Of a DNA stretch of 64,000 nucleotides, positions 22,996-33,659 are shown piece after piece (position 1 is the first letter of the stretch; each line of letters starts with the position of its first letter). The translations under genes and the position numbers were made by a program. Source of the stretch: Branchinecta lynchi (taxonomy: Eukaryota > Arthropoda > Branchiopoda > Anostraca > Branchinectidae); contig JAKZAP010000008.1 in the NCBI GenBank assembly GCA_023053575.1, positions 2,009,001 to 2,073,000 of the forward strand. The letters are read 5' to 3'. Under the pieces are notes generated by a model, which saw nothing but the letters and a program-made list of their open reading frames with translations, was not told the origin of the DNA and did not search any database.

Positions 22996-23454
22996 AGGTG
23001 GTTTTCCGTGCTACGACAAACAGTTCGTGGGTCGATTGGGGCTCGAAAAGAGCGTTTCCGCGGTGTTTTGTGCGGCCCACAAGTGTGTGTCCGCGACCAA
23101 CAAGGTTTGTGTGGCTCGCTTTGTAGCTCTTACTCGACATACAACAGCCGAGGTGATTGTCGATTCTGTGGCTCGTTTCTGGCGGAAAAGTCAAATTTAG
23201 CATCAAAATAATGGCAAATAATAAAATTAACTACTTTCTCAAGCAATGTAGACGTAAAACTGAGGATCCTTTTTGCACAGAATGGTACGGACGGAAGCCT
23301 GAAGTTCTATTTATTGAGATTTTATCTGAATTTTATTTTTATTTTTAGAGATTTGAAATTACCGCCCCAAACATAGTCAAACCGTGAGTTTCAACTTGTG
23401 GCTCGACTGTGTGGCACACAATCGTGTTTCCGCGACAAACACGAAAAAACGCCT
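22996..23454. mobile_element. Non-autonomous repeat with AGGCGTTTTTCG-type ends, copy 1
   Basis: Shares most of its length with 37447-37974, including TTTCCGCG...GCGGCCCACAAGTGTG, TAAAATTAACTACTTT and ACACAATCGTGTTTCCGCG. The right end AAAAAACGCCT inverts the left end. The left end here is mutated (AGGTGGTTTTCCG). Target duplication not clear. Confidence 0.65.
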
Positions 23455-23554
23455 CTAGTAAACGGAAATGGAGGATGAGATCTAACATATCCTGGCGGCT
23501 ACCCATGAAATTCCATGAAGCTTAATTTTTGTGCTAATCTATTTTTTTCTGCAG

Positions 23555-23741
23555 ATTACGCTGAAAAATGGTGTGGTGTTGATGGTCAGTGGCTAAGGAA
23601 TAACCGTGGTGTTGAGTGGACCAACTTTTCCAGCTGCGGTGCCATTGGAAGCATTTACAAAAAGGCAGCGGTCAACCTGGTCGCCTACGCCGTTTCTCTA
23701 GTCATCCTTCTCCCAGCTTTGCTGATTTTCAGCATTTATAA
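23555..23741 (+). CDS. Exon of the class B1 GPCR: end of hormone-receptor domain and TM1
   Basis: The acceptor is a strong polypyrimidine tract ending TTTTTTTCTGCAG (AG at 23553-23554) and the donor GTAAGT at 23742. Completing the split codon of the exon at 13524-13652, it reads HYAEKWCGVDGQWLRN, then EWTNFSSCG, giving the last two conserved cysteines and the G-W and WTN motifs of the HRM domain. NLVAYAVSLVILLPALLIF then forms transmembrane helix 1. One sequon (NFS) is present. The exon is 187 nt, enters in phase 1 and leaves in phase 2. The clean frame with good splice sites argues for a functional gene rather than a pseudogene. TM2-TM7 exons are not visible in the next 40 kb. Confidence 0.9.
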
Positions 23742-23760
23742 GTAAGTGATGAGCGGTAGA

Positions 23761-24831
23761 GGTATTGACTAAACTTTAGCCGATTATCTGCGGCCCGTGA
23801 CGTTTTCGTGACGGGACGAAAGAAATAGAAAAGTTTGTATCTATATATAAGGGGAGTTTTCGCGAGATCTCAGAAACACTTTCCGGCGAGCGAAGCGCCT
23901 CGCAAAAACTGTGGGAAAGCGATTCCTGGTATAACTTTCCACTTTCCCGCTGGACTGACCTCGGGGAATCGAAGGGAAGGGTGAGAATAGAGGGAGTCAC
24001 TCCACGCGGACTCCGTGTACAGAAACAGCGAGAACACGGGGAATGCTTCCAAAATTGATTTTGTTCGAATATGAAATATGCAGTTGACGAAGTTAGTCTG
24101 GATCAAATTTATTTTTGGTTTTGTTTATTCTGATTATTTTTAATTTACTTTACATTGCACCAATACCAGCAAAAATTGATTCCCTCCGAATCTGAAAGGG
24201 AGTCCTTTTTGATGACGGGGATGATAATCGGAGCATTCCCCGTCCGTGGGGGCTCGCGAGAATACGGGGAGTGAGTCCCCGGGACAAACAAAAACGCGGG
24301 GACTCTTCAAGTGGAGTCCTTGGTGAACGGCGAGAATACCCCTATGGAAATCTGACATCGCCGGGAAAATATTAAATTACAAACTATTTCTAACAAATAT
24401 GTTTCCCGTAACAGTTCTTTGAGTCTCATATATTCCATCGAAGCCACCCTAATAACGCTTGCCATTATTCTTTATTTATTAGTGACTGTTTATTTCCCAC
24501 GCCTTTGACATTCCCGCCGAAACATTCAACTTTCCTCGGAGCTTTATCCTCGTGGAATCACTTTTCGGGAAAGCCGCTTCAGTTTCCGAAGCGCGGAAAC
24601 CGGGTTGGAAAGTTTGGCAACTTTCCGATGTAGCGCGAAAACCATTGGAAAGTGATTCCGATTTTGCTTTCCAGCTCGCGAAAACCCTCCTATAGCCGAG
24701 GCGCCGGTAGCGTTTACACTTGTAACTTATAACCCGTTCTAGGGACAATCAGTTCCGTTAGTAAATGGAAAATATAGACTTTTCGTGTGACGTCAAGACC
24801 CGTAGATAAACGGCTAAAGTTTAGTCAACAC
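23761..24831. mobile_element. MULE-like non-autonomous element with 9-bp TSD, next to the exon donor
   Basis: 1071 bp flanked by AGCGGTAGA (23752-23760 and 24832-24840). Ends are inverted (TTGACTAAACTTTAGCCG at 23764; CGGCTAAAGTTTAGTCAA at 24811-24828). A second inverted pair lies inside (GTTTTCGCGAG near 23860; CTCGCGAAAAC near 24677), so it is multiply folded. It sits 10 bp after the donor of the exon ending at 23741. No ORF. Confidence 0.8.
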
Positions 24832-25225
24832 AGCGGTAGATGGTGCTTTTCGCGCTTGCTTTTACTGATAGAGACCTGGGGTAGGCTAGGTAGGTATAGG
24901 TATTTTTTTTTGTTACTGAATATTAATAAACAAAACTAAACGAGACTAATACAATTTGGAGGAATTTGAAAGCCTTAAAGTTCAGCTGAAAAGGGCTGAG
25001 GTAGGATAATCTGGTTACCCATCACACCTTCACTTAAAGAGGCAGGAAAACCCGATAAAAATTCGTTACTTTGTTGCTCCACTTGTCACGAATGATCGAT
25101 TTTTATATAGTGGAATTTCCCTGTCGGATCTCCAATCGCTTGTTCCTGTGGTATGGCTGACGCAAAAGATTTACGAGAAATACGCGTTTGTGCAGCGAGC
25201 AGTGATCACCTAGTTCACCAATCAT

Positions 25226-25530
25226 GAGCGTGTTCCATCCTACTTACCGTAGTTACTACGCGTGACGTCACGAATTCTGGCTTTTTGCCGTCAAGGCTGG
25301 AACGATTTTTCTATTTTCCATCAGGATCTCACGCCAGGGGCGAATCCGACAAATCACGTTCCAGAGATGCGTAGTTACTACGCTTACCACGCTCCCGAGC
25401 ATGGTAAGCAAATAGTAACTATTAGTTACTATTCCGACAAGGTTGGAACGGTCAGCGTAGTAACTTTTCGTGAGGATGGAACGGAAATAGTAACTAATAG
25501 TAACTATTGTTACAAGGGTGGAACACGCTC
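25226..25530. mobile_element. MITE, GAGCGTGTTCCA family, copy 3
   Basis: 305 bp with perfect 12-bp inverted ends GAGCGTGTTCCA and CAT duplication (25223-25225, 25531-25533). About 97% identical by eye to the copy at 21534-21838. Confidence 0.92.
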
Positions 25531-25567
25531 CATATTGGACAGGAAGAACGAAAAGATGCTACGCGGC

Positions 25568-25592
25568 AAAAAAAAAAAAAAAAAAAAAAAAA
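25568..25592 (+). repeat. Poly-A run
   Basis: About 25 A residues inside the TTAA element, 37 bp right of the MITE. Confidence 0.9.
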
Positions 25593-25939
25593 GCTGGCCA
25601 CTGAAAACCCGCGTTTATGTTGAGATTTAAATTTTTCTCTTCATAGTATAAAATTTCGCGCCGAGGACTGTAAATATTCAGAACGACACACTGAAGCAAG
25701 TAATGAAAAAAAAAACAGTTACATAATGCAAATAATGCAGCGCTTTCAATTAAATTATACAAAAATAAGTTGGCTTTTCAGTTAAACTTTAATGACTTGC
25801 GCTGCGGATAACTATAAATAATAACCATACTCATCTTCTTACGTACAACTTTTAAACAAAACAAAACCACACACAACTAGAATCTGGCCTGTTAACTGAA
25901 CTTGATTTGTAATCCGAGGAAACAAAACAAAACCATTCG

Positions 25940-26050
25940 TTGCTTCTTTGCAGATACCGTGGTGTCTGTTACCAGGGTAACTGTATCTGCAATTAGTCGT
26001 GTTTGCAGTTACCATGGTATCTGATATACGGTTGCTCTGTAAAAACGAGA
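25940..26050. repeat. Small palindrome-rich repeat, copy 2
   Basis: Contains GCAGATACCGTGGTGTCTG, GTTACCAGGGTAACTG and GTTACCATGGTATCTG, related to 465-600 and 26925-27005. Confidence 0.5.
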
Positions 26051-26090
26051 ATTGCCGAAATTGCGCTTTTCGAAGTCATCGCAAAAGAAA

Positions 26091-26837
26091 CAAGACCAAA
26101 GGTGTCGATGGGATCCCAAAAATTTAATATTTGATTCAGACAATAGGATCGGTCTGGACTAATTATATGTCCGGGTAAAAAATGATTGTCATATACAGAC
26201 TCAGCCTCTCTTCTTACCCCTTAACCTGTCATCTAATCAAACTTTTGCTTTTAATAAATTTTCCGGTTTTGGCCGGATTCCGGGCGAACTAGATGTCCGG
26301 CGAGAAAATAGTTTTCACCGTTGTGTTCAGCATGTCTTTGTACCCCTAAATCGAACATTTAATCAACTTCAAATGAAACTTTTACTTTTAACCAACTTTC
26401 CGGTTTTTGCCGGATTCCGGACGAACTACTTGTTCGACGAGAAAATGGTTTTCACCATCGTGTTCAGAATGTTTTCTTACCCCAAAATCGATCATTTAAT
26501 CAACTTCAAATAAAACTTTTACTTTTAACCAACTTTCCGGTTTTTGCCGGATTCCGAACGAACTACTTGTCCAGAGAAAAAATGGTTTTCCCTATCGTGG
26601 TCAGCATGCCTTCATAAACCATAATAGACTATCACATTCGAACCTCCTCCCCCACCCCTAAATGTAGGGCTATAGAGCCCATCTACGAACTTGACCTTAC
26701 CCTTGACCCAATGAATCCTCACACCAAGTTTCATTCAAAATATCTCATTCCCTTCGAGAGTTATAGCGCGAACAGACGGACGGATGGACAACTTTTGCGA
26801 TGTCATAGGTATCCCTCTACTTACGTTTTGGGATCCC
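26091..26837 (-). mobile_element. HINE-like element, CAAGACC family, short copy
   Basis: From CAAGACCAAAGGTGTCGATG to GGGATCCC, followed by AAAAACTG; the left flank ends in AAA. Has about three core units and the terminal arm with CGGACGGATGGACAACTTTTG. Its left arm closely matches 4782-5781, implying a common source. Confidence 0.82.
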
Positions 26838-26924
26838 AAAAACTGATATTCAGTCACATCACTAAGTGCCAGACTTCTTTCCTAACAATTTGACAAAAAT
26901 TGATGAAAGTTAGATGATTTTTTC

Positions 26925-27005
26925 ATCAGATACCGCGTCAACTGGCCAGATACCACGATAACTTCAAAAACGATTTTAGACCGTGGTATCTGCAAAAACG
27001 CAACT
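26925..27005. repeat. Small palindrome-rich repeat, copy 3
   Basis: CAGATACCGCG, CAGATACCACGATAACT and CCGTGGTATCTGCAAAAACGCAAC repeat the motif set of 465-600. It lies just upstream of the CR1-like LINE. Confidence 0.45.
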
Positions 27006-27245
27006 ATTGTGGAGGACGCAGTAATCAGGGGGGGCGTGTGTACTGAAGAAAATAAAGACCAAATACTGAAAAAATTATCAGTATTGATCAAGCTATAGAA
27101 AAATGCTTTAAATTCATTACATTAGTCGTGAGCTAACCGTCGTCGAGCGAACATCTCGATCCGAGTTAAGTTTGCAAAGAAACCGTTGGATAATAATTTG
27201 ACCGTTGGAATCACCACTTGGTCAAAGCGACCGTTGAAATCGATA

Positions 27246-28739
27246 ATGGCCGCCAAGCGGAAGAAACCGGTGTGTGGAGATTGTGTCCAGAATTCAGCAG
27301 GAACCACGATTTCCTGCAGTTCCTGTAATACATATTTTCACCCGAAATGCGCTGGAATCAGCCATGCAGCTAGGAAGAAAAACAACACTTGGACCTGTAA
27401 AGCATGCCCAGCCCACTCGTCGCAAAGTGTACACAGCGATAGACCAAAAGGAACCGATGAAGTCACCGTACAGGGCAAGAAATACTTTTGCCCTGAATGC
27501 AACAGAAAATGCACCTATGGAACTTTTTCCTGCATCCAATGCAACAACTGGTTCCTCCCTCATTGCGCAGAAATCACCCTAGCCGAGCGGAAGAAGGATG
27601 ATCAGTGGATCTGCAAAGTCTGCACTCACAAAGCAACCTCCACCACAGATAGCACAGTGCAAAATACCTCTCAGCCGACGATAGTAAGAAACGCCCCATT
27701 CAATACTGACAGCGGAGTATCAGACGTACCAGAAACTGACATTGTTGCTACTTTACAATCCCGAATTGAGAAACTGAACAAACTGATAGAGGCAAATAAA
27801 AAAATGATAACAGCTTTAGAAGGAAAGGTACATATGCTTGAAGATGGTTCTGCCGATTTACCGGATAATATATCACAAGTTGTGATTACTCTAGATGATG
27901 AGACGATAAATCCGCAGTCAGCTTCGTCGGCTAGCAGATGGAGTGAGGACAAAGAAGACCCCCCTCCCGCAGGCTCAGATCAACGAGCCGAGATCAACCA
28001 GAAGAAAACGTACACACATGACCCTAGGAGAATCCAGGCATGTATACACTTTCTCCAAAACAGATGCAGCAAAGACAATTGCAGGTTCCGCCACATCTGT
28101 CCCCAGTTTATCTCAGGCCACTGCGAAAAGCAGCTATGCAATCCCCCCCACAAGCCCATTTGCCCGAAGTACTCACACGGACTGTGCTTCAATCCTAGCT
28201 GCTCTGATATTCATCCCAACAAACTAGTTAACCGGACACTTGCTCGTCTTGCCAACCAGCGAAATTCAAAAAACTTGTGGGGAGTCCACCACTACCATCG
28301 TCCGCCGAGTCCATTAGTTCAGGGACAAGAAAACACACACTGGAACCAGGAACCAAGGGCAACTTTGCAGCACAACAGAAGAAGCTCCAGGCCGACGCCA
28401 CTGATGGAAATCGATTTAAGACGCTCAGAAACTCGCCGAAATCGGTTCCAGCCCAACGCAGAATCACTTCAGCCTCCACCGATGAACGGATTTTACAGAA
28501 CCTCGGTGATCCCCGACAGACAAAACACGGGAGCTCAACAGCAAACTGCAAGATCAGCCAACGTCTGGGGACCCAGGCACCGAACACGGCAAGAAGCTCA
28601 ACCAGCCCATTTTTGTCAGCCACCTGCATTTCTGACGCTACCAAAACCAAAACAGCAACATCTGTTCCCCGACGATCGAGTATCTTTCACAGAAATCGGT
28701 CGAGGGGGTCGCCAAATAAGGTGGGAGACGGTAGTCTAA
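27246..28739 (+). CDS. LINE ORF1 protein with two PHD-like and three CCCH zinc fingers
   Basis: 497 aa from ATG 27246 (an upstream in-frame ATG at 27186 would add 20 aa). Two PHD-like fingers at about residues 10-54 (CGDC, CSSC, HPKC, WTCKAC) and 82-126 (CPEC, CIQC, LPHC, WICKVC). A coiled coil follows at about 165-200 (LQSRIEKLNKLIEANKKM). Three CCCH fingers lie at 266-323, each C-x7-C-x4-C-x3-H. The rest of the C-terminus is low complexity, rich in N, Q, R and P. PHD fingers are known in CR1 ORF1; a triple CCCH block suggests RNA binding. The last 460 bases overlap an open ORF2 frame. Open and undamaged. Confidence 0.85.
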   Translation: MAAKRKKPVCGDCVQNSAGTTISCSSCNTYFHPKCAGISHAARKKNNTWTCKACPAHSSQSVHSDRPKGTDEVTVQGKKYFCPECNRKCTYGTFSCIQCNNWFLPHCAEITLAERKKDDQWICKVCTHKATSTTDSTVQNTSQPTIVRNAPFNTDSGVSDVPETDIVATLQSRIEKLNKLIEANKKMITALEGKVHMLEDGSADLPDNISQVVITLDDETINPQSASSASRWSEDKEDPPPAGSDQRAEINQKKTYTHDPRRIQACIHFLQNRCSKDNCRFRHICPQFISGHCEKQLCNPPHKPICPKYSHGLCFNPSCSDIHPNKLVNRTLARLANQRNSKNLWGVHHYHRPPSPLVQGQENTHWNQEPRATLQHNRRSSRPTPLMEIDLRRSETRRNRFQPNAESLQPPPMNGFYRTSVIPDRQNTGAQQQTARSANVWGPRHRTRQEAQPAHFCQPPAFLTLPKPKQQHLFPDDRVSFTEIGRGGRQIRWETVV

Positions 28740-31700
28740 ATAATCCATTGTCGGTGAATATCGAAGTCCACAGTCAACCACAACCAGTCGTGTCCAGAGG
28801 CACAGAAAATTCTACAGGATGTATTGAAACAAGAGAAGCGTCCCGATCAGATTTAAACGGCGGAAGACTAAGTTCTTCTCCCACTTCCCTAGACGAGGCA
28901 GGTGGAGCTTCTCAGTTTAAGAAGCAGCAGCCTTCTTCCAGACCATTGAAAGTACTGTATTTCAATGCAGATACGCTGCTGAACAAATTTCAAGAAGCCA
29001 AAAACTTAATTGACTCTGATCCGCCAGACATTGTAGCTATTGTGGAAGTGAAGCCGAAAAACAGTCGATACCAGCCGCTTGTATCAGAATTCACCTTGAA
29101 TGGTTACTCCACATACTCGAAGAACATTGAATCTTCTGACGGTAGAGGGATTTTATGCTATGTCAAAAGTGATCTTTCAGTCGAAGAGCCTCATACCAGC
29201 GGGGACATAGGAACTGAGAGTATTTGGCTTCGATTCCGTGGATCTGGAGACAACATAGTCAATTTTGGTGTTGTTTATCGTAGTCCAAATAGTTCGCTTG
29301 AAAATAATTCTAAAATTCTGGATGAATTCCGAAGTTACATAGAAGAAAGAAAAGGATCAACTGTTGTTGTGGGAGACTTCAGCTTTCCGACCATTAACTG
29401 GAATTTTACTCATACACAAGAGATTGCGCTAACAAGCGGCCCAGTTAAAGAATTCCTGTCATTTGTTAACGAAAACTGTCTTGAGCAGTTAGTAACCGTA
29501 CCGACTAGACAGAGAGGCCAAGACCGACCAAGCCTCTTAGACCTAGTACTGACAGATGACCCTGACACAACTGATAATCTTCGCGTAACAGCTCCTGTAG
29601 GGAAGTCTGACCATTCGTGCATCATGTTCAATTTAGCCTTAAATTGTCCAAAGAGTACGAGTCCTAGAAAACCAAGGTTGGATTACTACAGAGGAAATTA
29701 TGTTGGTTTGTGGGACGCGCTGATGGATACTGATTGGGATGCTGAGTTTCATGAGTCTTCGACTGTCGATGAAATGTACACAGCATTTGTCTCTAGACTT
29801 ACCTCTCTTGTGCACTCTTTTGTTCCAGTTGCCCAGCATAAAAACCGACCTCGTGTTAGCCGCCCAACTCTGCTTCTTATAAAAGAAAAGCAGCAAGCTT
29901 GGAGGCAATTACAAGCAAACCCAGACGCTGATAACTTAAAGAAGAGTTACAGACGAATTTCAAGCAAAGTTCGTAAGGCAACACGTGCACAGGCCAATGA
30001 AAGAGAAAAGAAAGTGGCAATGTCTTCAAAATCTAACCCAAAAGCTTTTTGGAAATATGTGAACTCCAAGAGAAAGGTAATAGCAAACGCAAGCAAGATG
30101 AAGGACCCTTCAACCGGAAAGACTGTCCAGGATCCAGTTGCTGTTGCTGACATTTTAAATCACCATTTTTCTACTGTATATACTGACGAAGACTCATCTA
30201 CTCTACCTGATAGTGATGCCTCCCGGCAAGATTTTCCAGACCTCATAATTGACCCTGCGCTAGTTTGCAAAAAGCTAAAGGAATTGGACCCAAACAAGTC
30301 TGAGGGCCCAGATGGTTTACACCCAAGAATTTTGAAAGAGACTGCTGAGCTTATCGCTGAACCTTTGACTGTGATTTTTAGGAAGAGCTTGTCATCTGGC
30401 CAATTGCCAAAGCTTTGGAAGCAAGCTGTCGTTACCCCAGTATTTAAAGGTGGTGCTTCGAAAGAAGATCCAAACAACTATCGGCCAATTAGCCTTACTT
30501 GCGTAACATCCAAAATTTTTGAAAGAATCGCCTCTGATCACCTTCTCTTTCATCTACTGGATAGGAAGCTTATAACAAAGAAGCAGTTTGGATTTATCAA
30601 AGGAAGGTCCGCCGAATCCCAGTTATTACTGACAACCGAACAGTGGAGGAAGTACATCGACTCTGGATTCCAAGTAGATGTCCTTTACCTTGACCTTCGA
30701 AAAGCCTTCGACAAAGTTCCCCATAAGAGACTCTTGGTGAAACTCGAAAAGCTAGGCATACGTGGGAGCTTGAATAGATGGATTTCCGGCTTCCTCTCCG
30801 ATCCGAACGGACACAGAGAGTCAAAGTAAACGGGCAGCTAAGTAATTCTTCCGTCTCTGTAACAAGTGGAGTGCCCCAGGGTAGTGTATTGGGACCATTA
30901 CTATTCAATATATATATTAACGATTTAGTGTCCGACATTGATTCTGATATCGTGTTGTATGCGGATGACACCAAGATGTACAGAGTCATCAGGAGTTCCG
31001 AAGATTCACAGATACTCCAAAATGATCTTCACAAAATCGAACTCTGGATGCAAGTGTGGCTGGTGTAAGTCAACGTCGAAAAAAGTCACCATCTTCGCCG
31101 GGGACCCTCTCACTTTAAAACTTTCTATAGTTTCAACAGCCAAACGATACCCGAATGCATGACCCAACGGGATCTAGGGATCCTGATCGATGGGGATCTG
31201 CGTTTCTCGCAACATTACAACCTTACCATGAAAAAGTGTAATAGAATCCTTGGTGTAATTCGAAGAAACTTTACTTTTAAGCAGGATGGCTTGTTCTCAC
31301 TTCTTTTTAAGTCGATGGTTCGCCCGATCATTGAATATGGCCACACCACAGTGAGGCCATATTACAATTGTGACATTGAGGCTTATGAAAAAATCCAACG
31401 GAGAGCTACGAAGTTCGTACCAGATCTGCGCGATCTCCCCTACCAAGTGAGATTAGCCAAGTTGTGCCTTCCCTCCATTGCATACAGATTTTTTAGAGGA
31501 GACCTGATTGAAACATTCAAATTAATCAATGGAAGTTATGACAATTTTGAAGTGACTGATTTAGTAAGATTCAGCATTAACCGTCATCATCGGGGGCATG
31601 CGTACAAGCTTACAAAGTCAAGATTCCACAAGGACGTTTTTAAGTGGGATTTTGGCAACCGAATTGTTGATCCTTGGAACAGCCTTACCGAAGATGCGGT

Positions 31701-31794
31701 TAATGCTGAATCGATCAATAGTTTTAAGTGCATTGTTGATGAGATTTTTAACTCTGATCAGTTCGACTATTCAAAATTTCTTAGAGTTATTTAG
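28277..31794 (+). pseudogene. CR1-like ORF2: APE endonuclease and reverse transcriptase, frameshifted
   Basis: An 850-codon frame (28277-30829) overlaps ORF1; the functional start may lie after 28739, since recognisable endonuclease begins at about 28947 (LKVLYFNADTLLNK). Endonuclease blocks: VEVKP, GDFSFPTINW (the usual catalytic GDFN reads GDFS) and KSDHSC. RT blocks: NYRPISLTCVTSKIFERI, DLRKAFDKVPHKRL. A frameshift near 30800 moves RT to another frame (GVPQGSVLGPLLFNIYIND, YADD at 30959-30970); a stop and shift follow at 31066-31159, then the C-terminal domain to the stop at 31792-31794. At least two lesions make it non-functional. Confidence 0.88.
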
Positions 31795-31842
31795 AGGCGA
31801 AAGCCTTTTCTCTTGCTTTGTATTATTATTATTATTACTTTT

Positions 31843-33655
31843 AATCAAACTAAGTAGGTCCTTAAAATAGTTAATTAATTCTTAATTTGTTTTTTACGGT
31901 GCAAAACGTATAAGTGAGCTACATTTTATTAAAACTATATTTCAGCCCGTCTTGGCAAGGGTCCTCTTGAGCCTCGAATCGCTCAAGCTAGTTATTTAAT
32001 ATTAAAATATTTCATTATTACTAAAATTATAAATCAACTTTTTGAGGGGGGAGGGAGCGCAGAGTTATGGGCTAGGGCCTAGGTTGTAGGAATGTGAAAA
32101 TTCGGCCCTGTCTTTGAATTAAGTAATTTGTCCTCTGACAAAAAAAAGGCGCATTTCACTTGGTGGTGGACCAATGTGAATCAAAATGAGAGGGAACGAG
32201 ATCACTCAATTAGAGGATAGCTAGCGGAGGGTTCTTATGAATAATTAAGTTAGGAACAACCTATTGTGCGCTTTTGGTGTAATTAAAGAAGTTCGTCGCC
32301 GGAAGAGCTGGAAGCTGGTTCGATCGAAATTCAGAGTTTCGAGGAATGGATTGAGTTATGCAAAAACACGCTTTAGAGGGATGGGCTGATCTTGTTATGC
32401 AGAACACAGCTAGTGACGTCATTGGAGCTCATTCATTTCGGCCATTAGCTCCTGAAAAAGTCGCAGGTGTGATTTAACTAATTCGGGTATTTTTTTTTTC
32501 AACTAGTCATAGACCTTCTTTCCAGGCACCCTATACGTAGAGAGGAACAATTTTAACACCATATATTTAGCAAACCGACTTTATAGATAGAAATACTTGA
32601 CCCCCTGTCCGATTTCGCCGTAGCGACGCGAATGTCGCATAAGTGTTTCCGCATACGATATCTTGTCGCATTGTGTGTGCGTGCAGCTGTGTGCTGTAGG
32701 TAACATGTTTCAGGTTAAATGTAGCCAATTTTGTGGCCTGCTGTTGTAGAGACCATGGCTTATTTTTTGCGTCTAGTCATTGCTCCGACTCATAAAGTTG
32801 CTCCACCCGCCTCTTATTTCTTGTTTATTGTTTTTTTTGGCCGAGCAGCATTTTTCTTTTTATACCTCTTCGACTCATGAACATCTTGTGATCCACGTCC
32901 TGGGGGAGTTTCCATTGGCGATCCAGTTTGCACATGTCCATTTTCTAATTTTCTTTCGAAAGTGCTCAGAGTTGATCTTGAAGGATTTGTGTCACTAATT
33001 TTCGGGGATGTCGACAGAACCGAAACGTCAAAAGCAAGGCCAAGACCAAGATTTTCGCACCGGCCTTAAAGGATCTGTCTTACCTGTAATACTAATGCAA
33101 CTTACTTCCATAATCACTCCATAGATTTCCTAAACCCGGAGACCCCAATTTCGTACGGTACATTCTAACCCATCTAACAAAACCACGCCGATTTTCTCAC
33201 TTGCCGTGTTTTGCTACCTTCGATGTGTATCACGCTGTCAACGGTTGTTTGCGAGAAGTTTTTCCATCAGAAACACCGGTTATGTTAATTGATTCCCTGT
33301 ATTCGCTATAAGTCAACGGGTCTCGGAAAAGGCTTAAAACAGCCAAAACCATGGGTTATTCCTTGAAAGCATAGCCTAGTTTTAAAGTATTCTAAATATT
33401 TTAAAATACTCTAATTTGAAGAGTAACTAGGGCGAGGGTCCTTTAAGAAAAAGACCAAGGTTTTAGCCCTTGTATCGAGACCAAGACTAAGAACTAGAAT
33501 GAGTTGGGAGTTTAAGTGATTAACCAGCCAATGAACGTGACTAGCCTGCCTACGAATCCCAACCCTTAAAGAACGTAAGTACCAGCTGATGTGCAGATTA
33601 GGGCACTCCGTGCTTTGGAGTGATAAGCACCGTTTCCTACCCCCCCCCCCACCCC
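31843..33655. other. Intronic sequence, nothing recognised
   Basis: About 1.8 kb without a repeat family that I recognise, no GPCR-like exon and no convincing ORF. This is the longest apparently unique stretch and the best place to search for a diverged exon or conserved element. Confidence 0.4.
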
Positions 33656-33659
33656 CTTC

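Larger units (their letters stand above)
24979..25788 (+). mobile_element. TTAA-type non-autonomous element, copy 1 (holds a MITE)
   Basis: Flanked by TTAA (24975-24978, 25789-25792). Ends AGTTCAGCTGAAAAGGG and CAGTTAAACT are inverted. Shares GGTTACCCATCAC and CCCGATAAAAA with 33878-34354, 58728-59095 and 60946-61463. Interrupted by the MITE at 25226-25530 and a poly-A run. TTAA duplication fits piggyBac or Kolobok groups. Confidence 0.85.
27120..31842 (+). mobile_element. Near full-length CR1-like LINE
   Basis: About 4.7 kb: short 5' region, ORF1 (27246-28739), ORF2 (to 31794, frameshifted) and a 3' UTR of about 50 bp ending in (TTA)n near 31826-31842. The 5' boundary is approximate. The ORF2 C-terminal text (RPIIEYGHTTVRPYY, RRATKF, RLAKLCLPSIAYR) is typical of the CR1 group. 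This is the least damaged LINE in the window. Confidence 0.85.

Noticed and set aside
27294..28650. Minus-strand frames opposite the CR1-like ORF1
   Set aside because: Shadows of the zinc-finger ORF1 and ORF2 frames on the plus strand.
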